Positions 23,028-34,355 are shown, counted from the stretch's first letter. The stretch: DNA of 64,000 nt from Pleurostoma richardsiae (GCA_030052745.1 JANBVO010000022.1:372001-436000), one strand, 5' to 3'. Notes: generated by a model not told the origin, from the sequence alone. Numbers and translations: made by a program.

Positions 23028-24206
23028 ACTTATATTTCTTCCATAAACCCCCTATAACCTCTAGCTAGTAGCTTTGCCAATTTGACTCTATTAGCTGGCC
23101 CTGTTTTGCTTGATGCGTAGCCGTGACTGAGAAACCTCCTTGGATTGACACTCCTGTTGAATGTGTACGGTTGCTGACTGATTTTAGCTCGAGACAGGAC
23201 AGATCAACTCGAGGTAGGAGGTAGTGCTCCCACGCGTGCTTTACTGAGAGACTCTCAGGGGTAGTTAGAGCCTTTCACAGTTGGATCTCAGGTTCGGGAA
23301 GAGGATTGCACTCTTGATCCGAGGCAGAAAAGCAACTGTTGCCTGGCCTAACCTTGGGACAAGCCCATTCTCAGCGTGTGCACAGACGTTATTGGCTCGC
23401 GATCTTTGATTAAGTGCGGCATCCACTTAGACACTGCCGTCGAAGGCTGCGTCTTGCCATTGTATGCCGTACAGAGGAGGCTGCTAACTTTCCGGATTTG
23501 AGGTCATGTTTCTCGCTCTGAAGCGGATAAATGCACAAGTTGACGGGTAACTCCGATCCAAGGCGCTGAAACTCTTAGACAACAAATGCTTGACAGACGT
23601 TTCACTTCCGAGAGCTATGTCCGAAAGACATGATGGGGCCTGGGAAGTTGAGCTCCCTGGTGACCAGATGAGCAAATTTGGAAGCTTCGGATTGAAAGCG
23701 GAGTCGTGAATTGCCAATATCAAGTGAAGATGAAACGACGACAGAGCTTTGCGGATATCCAGTGGGAAAGGGAAAGCAGTTGAAGAAGTAGTCCAACAAA
23801 GAGAAAGCGCAGAGAAAATTGAACAGGCGGCTGAAAAGAACAGCTCTCGTATTGAGTGAAGACCAGTTGGCGATCTGTCGAGAGACCCTTTGTCTAAGTA
23901 TCTCTCATGGGATCCTTGATCATTAGGGAGGACAAGATACTTCGTCTACGAGAATTTCGTCTACCCATGCCAACTTTGGCCCTTCCTTTGGCTCTATAAG
24001 AGGGGGAAAGGGCTGGTGGAGGCAATATGTGACCACTCCGTCACCAGCAAGGGTGCTCTGTCACAAGCACTGGCCAACCTGGTCTAACGCGTCCCGTCGT
24101 TCAAGATCTCGAAGACGATTAAGGGGGATTCCGTCCGACATTATACAATGCAGAAACAAGATATGTGGATACTGTCAAGCTAGTAACAATTGCGAGAGTT
24201 ACAATA
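23028..24206. other. intergenic, no gene seen
   Basis: About 1.2 kb. A CTCTATAAGAG element at about 23992-24002 lies 200 bp before the start of the dead F-box gene and may be its old TATA box. No other structure recognised. Confidence 0.5.
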
Positions 24207-25860
24207 ATGACGCCCGTATCTCTTGTATCACTGCCCGCTGAGCTGCAGGTCGGCATCGCCTCGCGGCTTGGTTCTGAGGATTACGGATATCTTCGTCTGT
24301 CCTGCAAACAGACCGAGGCAGCTCTCTTTTCCTTCTTCATCGAGAGCTTCTTCTTCAGCAGGCAGTTCTACAGCGATCACCACAGCCTCTAGACGCTTGT
24401 GAGCATCTCGAGCTCTCGGCTGGCCCCATACCTGCCTGAGGTCATTCTAGGGGCGGAACCGATGCCGAGCAATTTGTAACATGCCCGAAATCTACCGGAC
24501 CTTAGGATCTTTGCGGCCGTCTTTGCCGACCAGTCGAGCCTCATGGCCACCGAACACGACTGCGACCTGCTCCTGATGACGTTCAGGTTGCTTCCAAATC
24601 TCGACTCGATTGGAGTGCGAGAGTTTGACGGACGGACAGGGCTCAGAAATGTCGATTACGGCCTCAAGACGCTGAGGAAGGAGCTCGGTATCCCCAACAG
24701 CTACCGGGACAGGAACTACGACTGGCGGCAGCCGTACTGGAAGAACAAGGCCGTTGTTTGTCTGCAGAGGCTCCTCTATGCCGCCGGCATGACGAACGTG
24801 CGCCCGAAAATCCTCAAGGTGGTATGTCACACATGGGCCTGGACTGCGATGCGAGGAACCTATCAGCTTGGGTAAACCCCGTGGTGTCACCAGTTCTGGA
24901 AGGTCTAGACCTGATTCACCTCGCTGGCAATGGGGAGAAGGTCGGCTGGGGATCTACCGGTAAGGAGGGTCTCGAGACCTAATTACTGCAGGACGTATCT
25001 GCTGCGCAATTCCTCGAGCAAGCAGCACGTCCGATCCCTGCACTTCCAGAAGCCATGGGTACACGAGCCAGAGGACGTCTGAGGGGGGTGGCTGCAGACC
25101 CGACTGCATCTTTTGAGTCTGTTATCATATCGCCGCTGCCTGCTCAAAAATTCCCACCATCGCTGAAGAAACTGAGCTTGCGACGAGTCACGCTGTGCGA
25201 TGCCCACGATGGCGACCCCGATGAGCCCGAGGACCTTCGCCGGTACGACTCATTCACCGGTCTTTCTCAGATGCGGGAGCACCTCTATGAGGTCAACTTC
25301 TTCACTGACGCCTGTCGGCCGAAGTCGACCACACCAGAGCGGCCCGATCTGCAGAACTTCTCCTACAAAGGCCCCGACATCTACGATGTGCTCTACGAGG
25401 TGGGCGAGTTTTTAAAGCCTTCCGCCGCCCAGGCCATTGGTGTGGTGTGGAACGTGGCTGAGTATGACTCCAAGCCGTTCAAGGAAGAATATGCGGATGG
25501 TCTTGATGGTCAGTTATTCCTCCCATCTTGTAATCGACCCGGCGCTGACTATGCGGAGCAGATCCACATGAGATGGGCTTCGTGGACGATGGCTCAGAAT
25601 GGACCGAAGAGTAAGGGTCTGGGCTTGGCATGGGATCTGTAGATGGTGGAGGGAGACGGGGATAGCGAGGACTTCGATGGCGACTCCATCCACCTTGAGC
25701 TTGACCCCTGGCATGGGACTCCCGACCACGATTCTGAAGCGCACGTCCACTTGTCATCGTGGAAAGATGATGTTGCGCGGCGGCTTCTACTGAGCATGGT
25801 TCCCTCGTGCTCCTGCCGGCATGGCCGTGCATCATGGTGAGTATGGGGTTAGACACCAGT
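24207..25860 (+). pseudogene. F-box protein gene, decayed
   Basis: The reading begins with an F-box (SLPAELQVGIASRLGSEDYG, LRLSCKQTEAALFSFFIESF) and continues as a Sordariomycete F-box protein of the type with a long leucine-poor C-terminal region: SRLAPYLPEVILG, MTFRLLPNLDSIGVREF, LLYAAGMTNVRPKILKV, then in other frames LSAWVNPVVSPVLEGLDLI, YLLRN, QHVRSLHFQKPWVHEPEDV, QKFPPSLKKLSLRRVTLCD, LYEVNFFTDAC, MRWASWTMAQ. Stops interrupt the first frame at 24390-24392 (TAG) and 24477-24479 (TAA), both where Gln is expected, and at least three frame changes follow (near 24840-24870, 24970-25010 and 25080). A further stop lies at 25640-25642. No splice signals of normal quality join the pieces. F-box proteins recruit substrates to SCF ubiquitin ligases; this copy cannot do so. 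Confidence 0.72.
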
Positions 25861-26814
25861 TCCGAGAGTGACCGGAACCGCAACCCATCGTTTTTGTATG
25901 GCTGTTATGTTTCCCCGTCTTACCAGTTGAGATCCACTGGCAGGCGCCAGAAGAGGATGTAAAAGTACGGGACAACATGTAATATCTTCATAGGGAAAGG
26001 AGGGCCAGGACAGGTAGGTATCGTTGCTATGTCCTTGAATCGAGGCTGCTCAGAGGTTCTGATGCCCTCTCGGCAGAAGCAGATCCACACCAGGCTGTAA
26101 TTTTGGCCGCAGCAAGTGTTAAACTATGCAATCACAGTAAATGAGCTTCTTCAAGCGGGCTTGTAGATTTGAGCAGGGAGCTGTCCCAAGAAGAGATGAA
26201 GAAGTCCCAGGGAAATGAGCTGCAGGGCGGAGTCGAGAGAGCCTGGCGGAACACTTGCTGGCCTGCAGCATGCCAAGCCAAGCCAGCACAGCCACCGCGG
26301 TCAACTTTTGGGCGAAGCAGACGCCATGTTTGACTCTGCTACACGAGAATGATTGCATCGTCGAGCCACCCGGAAGCACAGACCGTAGCTTATTGGCACC
26401 GACCACCAAGGTGTGCCAGGGGCCATGTGCTGGATGTCCAATGGCAGCGTCTGTCCGCCTATTTTTGGTGCTCTTGAGCGCGATAGTCCTTGTTAGCACC
26501 AGTCTTCTCTGCAGTAGAGAAAGCCTTGCGGATACGGAACAGGAGATTCAGAGCGTCTTGGCGAGTCTACATGCCGCCCGGGGTGTCGTTGGGCCGGTCT
26601 TACTTGAAGATGCCTCGCGGGGCTGAACCCGATTCAATACCCTGGCTAGTTATGCAGGAGCTTGCTTTTTTTATTGAATTAAATGCCGTCTTTACGTGAA
26701 GGCCCTCCTTTACTCTTATAAGGCGTATTCATCGCGCGTCGCGTTCCTTTCCTTGGTGAGTCCTTATTGTGGTGAGAGTTACTCTACTCTGCTCGAGAAG
26801 AGACCAAGAACAAG
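25861..26814. other. intergenic, promoter of next gene on the right
   Basis: About 950 bp without a supported coding frame. A CTTATAAGG element at 26715-26723 lies about 95 bp before the ATG of the next gene and is the likely TATA box. Nothing else recognised. Confidence 0.5.
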
Positions 26815-28183
26815 ATGGCTTCGGGACTGACCTTGGACATCATCAACTGTGTCCTCTCCGGCATTTTAATCAAGCCCCTATTCATAATATGGGTCATCAG
26901 TCTTTGTCTAGCCCGCCGCAAGAGTGACCCGGCTCGCGTCGGCTTCACTTACATGAAAGTGGTGATGCCGCTGGAGATTATGTACGAACCTCCCCCACAG
27001 CTTAGAGATGAAAAGATATGCTGATCCCGGTATTGCCGCAGAGCAATGACATTCTATGTCATCTCGGATGCACTTTACATCTTCTGGTTCGACAACGATG
27101 ATTCTTACTATTACAGCGACGGCGATGTCTCCCTGGCACTCCGCAATGCCGCCGTCCGCACCGGCCTCGTGGGCGGGCTCTTCGAGCGCTTCGCCGACAT
27201 CTTCCTTGTCGTGTGTCTAGCTGAGTTGACCGGAGGCTTCCTGTCCTGCGTGGGCCAGAAGCAGCGTGGGGGGTTCCAGAACATCCTGCGCTTCGGGTCG
27301 CTGGGCTTCGGCGTTGTCCTGCTCGCTCTGGCCCTGGCGTACTTTGGCAAGATCAACGCCGCCTACACTCCCTACTTTAAGTATCTGGGGTCATCATCGT
27401 ACTACGACGACGACGACACGGAATACTTTGATTATGACGCTTTCGACGACGCCGTCAAGACATCCCACGATCTGGTATCGGCGTTCGATATCCTGCTCCT
27501 CGTCTCCTCCGTTGCCTTCATCGCGTTGGGGGTGTTCGTCCTCGTCAGGGTCCACGCGAATAGGGTTCTCTCTAGTGTACGAACCCAACTCTCGTTCCTC
27601 CTTCATCATTCTCTGTCACCCCTTTCGCTAACCATTTTTCCAGTCTGCCGTCCTCTTTCTCGTCGTGACAATCCTCAACTTCATCCGCTACCTTTGGAGC
27701 GTCATTTACGACGCCGCCTGGCTCCTCCCCCAAAAGAGCACCCCCGACGCAGTCAGCGTCGTCGACCCCATTCTCAACATTTGGGTCTTCTTCGTCTTGC
27801 TCGTGCTGCTCTTCGTATTGGGCTGCCGCAAAGAGAAGGGCCTGTGGACGACCCCTCAGCCGTGGATGGGCGGTGCCACGGTGCCGCCGGCCCTGAGCGG
27901 GCAGCCGCTAGCTCCTGGCGTGGCCCAGCAGCACGGCGGCTGGGTCCAGTACGCGCCGGGCCAGCAGATCGTGTATGTGCAGCCGGCGCCGGTGTACGCA
28001 GCGCCGGGGCAACAGCCGGTGGTGGAGCAGGGGTGGCAGGGGCAGCAGCAGGGAGGGTATTACTACCCGCAGCAGATGCCCCAGATGCCGATGCAGGGTC
28101 AGGAGCAGATGGAGGTGCCCAACGGCCGGGCCCCTGCGGTGGTTCAACAGCCTGCGGGAACGTATTACCAGGACCCGAAGTGA
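26815..28183 (+). CDS. seven-helix fungal membrane protein with Pro/Gln-rich tail
   Basis: Exons 26815-26981, 27042-27576 and 27644-28183, 413 residues. Seven hydrophobic segments are visible: IINCVLSGILIKPLFIIWVI, MPLEIIAMTFYVISDALYIF, the block GLFERFADIFLVVCLAEL, FGSLGFGVVLLALALAYF, AFDILLLVSSVAFIALGVFV, AVLFLVVTILNFIRYLWSVI, and LNIWVFFVLLVLLFVLG. An acidic, tyrosine-rich loop (SSSYYDDDDTEYFDYDAFDD) lies between helices 4 and 5. The C-terminal 120 residues are rich in Pro, Gln and Gly (QQGGYYYPQQMPQMPMQGQEQ) and probably disordered in the cytosol. Topology resembles fungal Pth11-like or other orphan receptors, but no defining motif or CFEM domain is present, so I give no function. Both introns share the same nine-base donor start (GTACGAACC). 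Confidence 0.82.
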
Positions 28184-28990
28184 CGATTGGGCGGTGGTCT
28201 TACGGAAGACTGTGGACGAAATAACAATGGAAGCAAAACCGTGATATACGGAAAGTAGCTTACCGACACGCAGATACGGTGATGATACATTACTTCTCTT
28301 ATCTAATGCAGTGTTTGCGATGACGAGGGCACAATCGAAGTGTATAAGAAGAAAAGAAAGCTGGGCGCGTCTTCCTGTCTGAACGTTGGCTCCCCTGAAA
28401 ATGTGATTGGGGTCGAGATCTGTGTTGCCGGTCACTGCATATCGATCCTCATCTGATGTTCTCGCTTCTGGTCGCGATCTTCCCTTATCAACCAAGGGCC
28501 TAAAGCGAGTGTCTGTGGTTGCGGGTGCCGAACACACTTCAGGTCAAACCTGGACGCGTGGAGGAGCTGGTATGGTTGTGAACGTGGCCGATCGGAGGAC
28601 AATAAAAATCGAAAAGACGCGAGTTCAGCTCCCGCCCGGAGAAAAGCTACCTGACGCAGGCAAGTTTTTAGTCGCCGGCCTCCCCTCGGATCGGCGAGGC
28701 GTGCGAACCTTTTGCCCTTTGCATCTCTCTCAGACTGTTCGCCTTCATACCCACCAAAAGAGCTTGTGCCGCATCTCGTTGAGCCGGGAAACTCCATTAC
28801 TCGAGTCCTTACAGACTAGGGGGGAGTAGAGACTACATGGGTCTATTAGTCTATGAACTCTGTAATGCACCTATATACGGAATTTCCATGACAGGAACAC
28901 CAGCCTCGAGTTGTATTGGAATATGAATGCCGTGATAATACTGGGCTTCGTCACAGTGATCCATTTGAGCACCGGCGTCAGCGCAGGTGT
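28184..28990. other. intergenic between convergent genes
   Basis: About 800 bp; 3' ends of the membrane protein gene and of the thioesterase. An open frame of 140 codons on the + strand (28407-28829) has no recognisable features. Confidence 0.5.
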
Positions 28991-29924
28991 CTAGTTCTCT
29001 TCACCTTCTACCACGGCACCTTCTGGGGCCGTGTACGGCTCACTCGCCCCCCATGCTTGGGCGACGTATCTGGCATGTGGTGAGCAATGATGTAGCTGAG
29101 GAGGGCTGCAATTCGCTGGTACTCACTTCGTATGGCTCCCTCTCGCGGCCAGCTCGCCCTTGCCGTTCCGGAAGGTAACTGTCGTGAAAGCAAGTGTCTT
29201 TCCAACTGCGACAACGTCAGTAGAGGTGGTACGGCAGCAAGGCACAGAACTGTATCCTTACTCTTGTCGCAAACGGCAGAGGCGCGAATCTTGTCGCCAA
29301 CCTTGCCGCCGTTGGCTACGTAGGTTACTGTCTACAGTCAGCATGGGATAACACAAAGAACTCCGCTAGAGCAAGAGGAAAACCCTATTGGCGTGTTTTC
29401 ATAGGGGCATACCGTTGAGGTCTGTCGAGACGCCGGTAGCAAAGAGCCCCATAGATGCGACAGCGAGGGATCCGCCGAGGTCAACCATGCTTGCGATAGT
29501 CCCGCCGTGGAGGATCTTCAACCGATTCTGCATCCCAAAATGGTAAGGAAGGTGCTCGCATACAGGCTCAGCCGGTCGGTACTACCGTGTGGTCCTTCTG
29601 GATGTCCAGCTCGAAGTCGACCTTGCCGGCCGAGGCATGGGTGACGCGTAACTAGAGAGGGGCCTTCGTCAGTATTGAGCGCCGGGCATAGAGAAGGCGC
29701 CGGAGTGACACACATGAGGGCCAAATAGTCTGCATAGAGTCAGCTACAATGATCTAATCTACTTCCCATGTCGGTATAAGGGACGACGGACCTCGGTTCC
29801 AGACCGGACTCGGCCATGAAGTTCTTAAGCACCTGCGACCGTGTCAGAGGCCAATTGATCAGCAGAGTTCGTGCCTTGGACTTACAGATTTGACAAATCT
29901 GGTCGGAGAGAGCTTGGCAGACAT
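28991..29924 (-). CDS. hotdog-fold acyl-CoA thioesterase (PaaI/ACOT13-like)
   Basis: Hydrolyses acyl-CoA thioesters; fungal members are small, often mitochondrial or peroxisomal. Eight exons: 29886-29924, 29792-29832, 29714-29729, 29586-29651, 29413-29527, 29262-29327, 29127-29205 and 28991-29069, giving 166 residues, the normal length. All junctions are GT-AG and keep frame. Exon 3 is only 16 nt. The hotdog core is clear: RVTHASAGKVDFELDIQKDHT, then NRLKILHGGTIASMVDLGGS with the HGG motif of the active-site helix, then VTYVANGGKVGDKIRASAVC, IGKTLAFTTVTF and the closing strand ELAARGSHTKYVAQAWG. The ATG is 411 bp from that of TFB2 on the other strand, so the two share a promoter region. The many introns in a 0.93-kb gene contrast with the intronless neighbour. 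Confidence 0.9.
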
Positions 29925-30335
29925 CGTAGCGACAAATCCCTATATCAACTGTACGAGGTAGAGTCTCATGGGAGGATGTTGGAGGGCCGGGGAAGCTGGA
30001 GCTGGGGAAACACGGGGGGCCTTTATCGCGCTATCAGACGCGGCCCCACAGGAGCTCGGTCGGTCGGTCACTGACGTCGGTCAAACAGGCCCGGCAATTC
30101 TCCGGCGATGTCAGTTCTACCTGTCCAGAAAATCTCCGGCAGGCAACCAACACCTCAGTTCCATCGCAGATCTCGTTGTTCCCCGAGCTGCTTATCGAGC
30201 TGGATATCGGCATCGCTCTCCGTGACGGGGCTCCCTCTCTGGCTCTGGAGAAGGGATTGCGCTGACGGTATCCATACACTCGAAACCGACCGACGACCAT
30301 GCGATAACATAAAACTCGACAAACCGCCGCCCATC
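29925..30335. promoter_or_regulatory. shared divergent promoter region, thioesterase/TFB2
   Basis: The 411 bp between the two start codons must hold both promoters and 5' leaders. No clear TATA box is seen in either direction. Confidence 0.5.
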
Positions 30336-31817
30336 ATGTCTGTCGCGACGCCCTCCCTCACCCTCGCCGACTACCTCGAGAAGCTGCCCGGGACCACTTT
30401 CCGGCGGCTATACCAGCAGCCCTCGACGGCCTTCGCCATCTTCCGGCGCATGCTCACACACCTGGCCAAGACCATCGTCATGGCGGTGCTGTACATGCCC
30501 TCGCCGCTGCTGCTCTCCGACCTCGACACCTGGGTCAAGCCCGAGGCCAAGAAGCAACGCGACCAGGCCCTGAGCGTGCTGCGACGCCTACACATCGTCT
30601 CTATCACTGTGCCCGCCCGCGATCGGCCCCAGGAGATGGCGCTGACCACCAACTTCCGCAACAGCCTGCGCCAGGCCCTCGAGGGCGGCGGCACCCACAA
30701 CAGCTTCGGTGTCGAGAGCGCCGTGCCGCCTCCGTCTGAGGTTGACGTCGCCTTCCTCGACCGCTACGCTCGCAAGAAGTGGGAGGATATCCTGCACTAC
30801 GTTGTCAACAGCGTAGGCATGGCTACCTCCGGTCATGACCCCTCCTCCGGCCCTAAGGCGTCCGTTAAGGAGCTGTTGGTCGCTGGCCGTCTCGTTGAGC
30901 GCCGTCCCGGCCACAGCGGCGTCAGCATCACCCAGAGCGGCTTCACTTTCCTGCTGCAGGAGGCCAACGCCCAGGTGTGGACACTCCTATTGCAGTGGCT
31001 CGAGGCAGCCGACAGCGCGGGCCGCGAGGCCGGCATGGACTCGGTGGACATGCTCTCCTTCCTTTTCATGCTGGGCAGCCTCGAGCTGGGCCGCGCCTAC
31101 GACACCGATGCCCTCACCGAGCCCCGCCGCAACATGCTGCCTAACCTCGTTGATTTCGGCCTCATCTATATACCACACGGCAACCCGCACCAGTATTTCC
31201 CCACGCGGCTCGCCACGACCCTGACCAGCAGCGGTTCTGCCCTGCGTAGCGTCAGCTCCGGCTTCGACGCTGCGAGCGGTCCCAACGCGGCGTCCTCCTC
31301 GGGCCTGCCCGGCGCTGCCCCCGACGCCAAGGGCAGCATCATCCTCGAGACCAACTACCGCCTCTACGCGTACACCGACTCCCCGCTGCAGATCGCCGTG
31401 CTGGCCCTCTTCACGCAGCTCAAGATGCGCTTCGCGGGTATGGTGTCGGGCCGGCTGACGCGCGACTCGATCCGGCGCGCCATCGGCTACGGCATCACCT
31501 CGGACCAGATCATCAGCTACCTGGCGGCGCACGCGCACGAGCAGATGCACCGCGTCGCGGCGCTGCAGGGGCGGCCCGTGCTGCCGCCCACCGTCGTCGA
31601 CCAGATCCGCCTGTGGCAGCTCGAGAACGAGCGCATGCGCACCACGACGGGCTTCCTGTTCAAGGACTTCGAGGGCCAGGCCGAGTACGACGCCCTGGTG
31701 CAGTACGCCGACGAGATCGGCGTGCTGGTCTGGCGGAGCGACAAGAAGCAGATGTTCTTCGCCAGCAGGCACGAGCAGCTGAGAGACTACCTCAAGCTGA
31801 GGAAGAAGGCTGACTAG
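30336..31817 (+). CDS. tfb2: TFIIH subunit Tfb2/p52
   Basis: Core subunit of general transcription and nucleotide-excision-repair factor TFIIH; it anchors and stimulates the Ssl2/XPB translocase. Intronless, 493 residues, typical for fungi. Family features include the start LADYLEKLPGTTFRRLYQQPSTAFAIFR, MPSPLLLSDLDTWVKPEAKK, LDRYARKKWEDILHYVVNS, DMLSFLFMLGSLELGRAY, LVDFGLIYIPHGNPHQYFPT, then IILETNYRLYAYTDSPLQIAVLALF and the C-terminal Tfb5-binding module (LPPTVVDQIRLWQLENERMR, then FLFKDFEGQAEYDALVQYA). A Ser/Ala-rich insert of about 30 residues sits near 300-325 before IILETN. The start is the ATG at 30336, in frame with an upstream extension that lacks family similarity. Confidence 0.96.
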   Translation: MSVATPSLTLADYLEKLPGTTFRRLYQQPSTAFAIFRRMLTHLAKTIVMAVLYMPSPLLLSDLDTWVKPEAKKQRDQALSVLRRLHIVSITVPARDRPQEMALTTNFRNSLRQALEGGGTHNSFGVESAVPPPSEVDVAFLDRYARKKWEDILHYVVNSVGMATSGHDPSSGPKASVKELLVAGRLVERRPGHSGVSITQSGFTFLLQEANAQVWTLLLQWLEAADSAGREAGMDSVDMLSFLFMLGSLELGRAYDTDALTEPRRNMLPNLVDFGLIYIPHGNPHQYFPTRLATTLTSSGSALRSVSSGFDAASGPNAASSSGLPGAAPDAKGSIILETNYRLYAYTDSPLQIAVLALFTQLKMRFAGMVSGRLTRDSIRRAIGYGITSDQIISYLAAHAHEQMHRVAALQGRPVLPPTVVDQIRLWQLENERMRTTTGFLFKDFEGQAEYDALVQYADEIGVLVWRSDKKQMFFASRHEQLRDYLKLRKKAD

Positions 31818-32307
31818 AAGAAGGCCGACTGACTTGGGGGAGAGCTAGTTTCACTCGAGTTGTTCAGGAATGCGGGATGCATGCATACCGGGCTCTGGGC
31901 TGGGACGGACTATCCTCGGCTTGGCGTTTTGGGAGTGAGGGCATTTGCTGTTTCCTGGCGGCCTTGGGGAGAGGGATACGAGGGATACCACCAGGTTAGA
32001 CAAGGATTTGGCATAGGTACGGTATAACTGCGAGTTCATCTTCTGTATTCCTTCTGTCTACCCCATCGGCCTATCTCATTGTCCTGGTGAGGATGTGATC
32101 CCAGACTATCCCTTCCCCAAGTGCATCTCGTGATTCCTCACTCGAGTCCCTGTTTTTGCCCTCACACCATTACCTTCCATGCCGTCCCTGTACTAATCAT
32201 ACACATCATCATACAGAACTCCCTTCAGACCGCACATTACCGGGAGAATAGCAATAGCAACTGCTCTGGCCCGGAGAAGCCAAGACATCATACACTCCTC
32301 GACCGCC
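31818..32307. other. intergenic between convergent genes
   Basis: About 490 bp of 3' flanks of TFB2 and of the membrane protein on the other strand. No feature seen. Confidence 0.5.
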
Positions 32308-33602
32308 TCAAGCGATGGTCATTCTCTTCCCCCCACGCTTCCCAACCCCGAACCATCTCGCCACCAGCCCTCTCTCCTCCATGGTCCCTCCCTCCGGCAG
32401 CAGCGCCCGCCGCCCCGTCTTGCGCGCGTACGCCTGCTGCCACTCGTGTAGGCTCTGCCGCGCCTCGCCCGTCACGCACGCCCGCTGGAGGTGCAGGAAC
32501 ACCCTCCGGCAGCGGCTGTCGTCGTCGTTGAGCGCGTCCGCGCTCTGCTGCCCGACGCTCCGGAACTCGCCCGGGGTCTGGCGGCGCTGGAGTATCGCGC
32601 TCGATGTCGCCGACGGCGGGATGCGGGCGTCGTGCCTGCTGCTGCTGCTGCTGCCGAACCTGGAGGCGGGAGGAGGAGGAGGCGGATCCGGGATGCCGTA
32701 CTCCTCGGCGTGCGCGTCCGCGAGGGTCTGCAGGTTGCGCGGCGTGAGGAGCTCGTTCAGGAAACGGTCGTGCAGAGCGGTGAATCGGCCGGACCAGTAG
32801 GCCGAGGGCTGGGCGCTGGTGATCAGACGGGGATTGGTAGTCGGGGGACGGGCGCTGGGGCGCTGCTCCATGGAGGGCATGGTACGGGAGGAGGGAAGAG
32901 AGGCGCGGGGAAGGCGGGTCTTGGTCTTCGGGGCCTCCGACGAGCTGATCGAAGAGGAGCTGGGCTTGCGGCCGGTGCTGTTGTTGGCGATGTTGCTAAG
33001 GGACGAGCGCGAGAAAGACAGGCTAAGGCTAGACAGCACACCGAAAGTACGGGATTTGGCGATGCGGTTCGTAGTAGGTGCCGGTGAGCTGTCGTTCTTG
33101 TTATAATGACGGGTTGTAGTGGGATATGCCGTCGTGTACGTCGTGGCAGCGCTGGGAGCCACAGTCGAAGGTATCACCATCCCGTTGAGGTACACCGGCC
33201 CGATTGGTCCACTAATCACGGGCTTACGCCGTTTGGGCCGGGCTGTAAGGTTCGCGGGGTATGCAGTGGTCTCCGTAGGAAGGCCTTCCATCGCGAAAGG
33301 AGACGCGAGGCGAGGATGACGCAGTAGCAGGCGAGAGCGACGGCAATATGCGGGGCGGAGCGCAGGATCAGAAACAGCATCTGGACCCAGAGGATGACGA
33401 GGGCGACGAGCAACTTGATGTTGGTGATGAGGACGGTAATCAAGGTGCTGCCCGTGCCGATGGTCGCTTGGTGCAGGGCCTGGATGGAGAAAGCGATGAG
33501 GGCGCGGATCCCCTGAGCGAACGCCAGCACGGAGTCCTCCACGCCGTCGAGGACAGACGCCCCCTCCTGGCCGGCAATAGGAGGATCCTGCAGGTGGTTC
33601 AT
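32308..33602 (-). CDS. uncharacterised fungal membrane protein, intron inferred
   Basis: Two overlapping frames carry coding signal. From 33602 a frame with strong GC3 bias reads MNHLQDPPIAGQEGASVLDG and continues through about four hydrophobic stretches (LITVLITNIKLLVALVILWV, MLFLILRSAPHIAVALACY, VILASRLLSRW) but ends at a stop at about 33216. From about 33090 another frame runs to 32308 with KSRTFGVLSSLSLSFSRSS, SAYWSGRFTALHDRFLNELL, ADAHAEEYGIPDPPPPPP, DDDSRCRRVFLHLQRACVTG and SLHEWQQAYARKTGRRALLP. One intron fits the phase: GTAAGC donor at 33227 and an AAG acceptor ending at 33097 (131 nt). That gives exons 33228-33602 and 32308-33096, 387 residues. The C-terminal part recalls an uncharacterised fungal family that ends in a TGRRGLLPEGG-like motif; no function is known. 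Alternatively the second frame could start at 33295 (MEGLPTET) as a transcript of its own. Confidence 0.65.
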
Positions 33603-34355
33603 GGCTTGTCAGCATCTGTGGTCTCCTGTCTTTACGGGCGGCAAAAAGGGGACGTTGTTGGAGTTGGGAGATGGGAATGGGAGGCGACGTTACTCGGTCG
33701 GGATGGGCAGAAAGGCCACTCGTTTTCCCTCGGCAGGGTCAGATGCCACTTACCAAGGTGCAGAAAGCACGCTGCAGCCGCTGCTTCGTAAGAAGGCGCA
33801 GTTAGGAAGCCAATCTAGGAGGAGCTTGAGGAAGTTGTAAACATAGTTGTTGTCCTGTTGACAGCGGGTGTTCGCTTCCGCCGGAGGCACAGATATGGAG
33901 TCCGTCTGTGGAAACGCCCTCTCTATGAGGAAGGCACGGCCGGAGTTGTGTGCAAATGGAATGAAAGGTGCAGTCACTGGCAAGGAGAGACGCAATCAAA
34001 GGCCCCTAGCCAGAGTAGTAAGGTTGAGTGGGAGAAATACAGACTATTGCGCGTGCTGCTGCATGTTTGTGGTTAGTGGTGAGTAGTGATGCCTCATCTC
34101 TATTTCTTTCGGGAGAGGGCAAGACACCAGATGAAAGGAGGGCTAACACGGTCTCCCACGGCGACAAACTAACACGCATGTTCTCAGGCAAATCCAAGCA
34201 TGCTTCATGATCAGACGAGCCTTCAGGGCGATGTGTTCTCCTAATGACCCCAGTCCAGTCCTCTATGGTATGCCCCATGATACATATAATGATGCAGTGA
34301 TTTCCCCTCAGCGTCCAACTCCAAGCACTCAACCCTTTCAACCCAACAACTCCTT
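33603..34355. other. intergenic, no gene seen
   Basis: About 750 bp upstream of the membrane protein gene and downstream of the NRDE gene. Contains the promoter of the former; no recognisable element. Confidence 0.5.
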
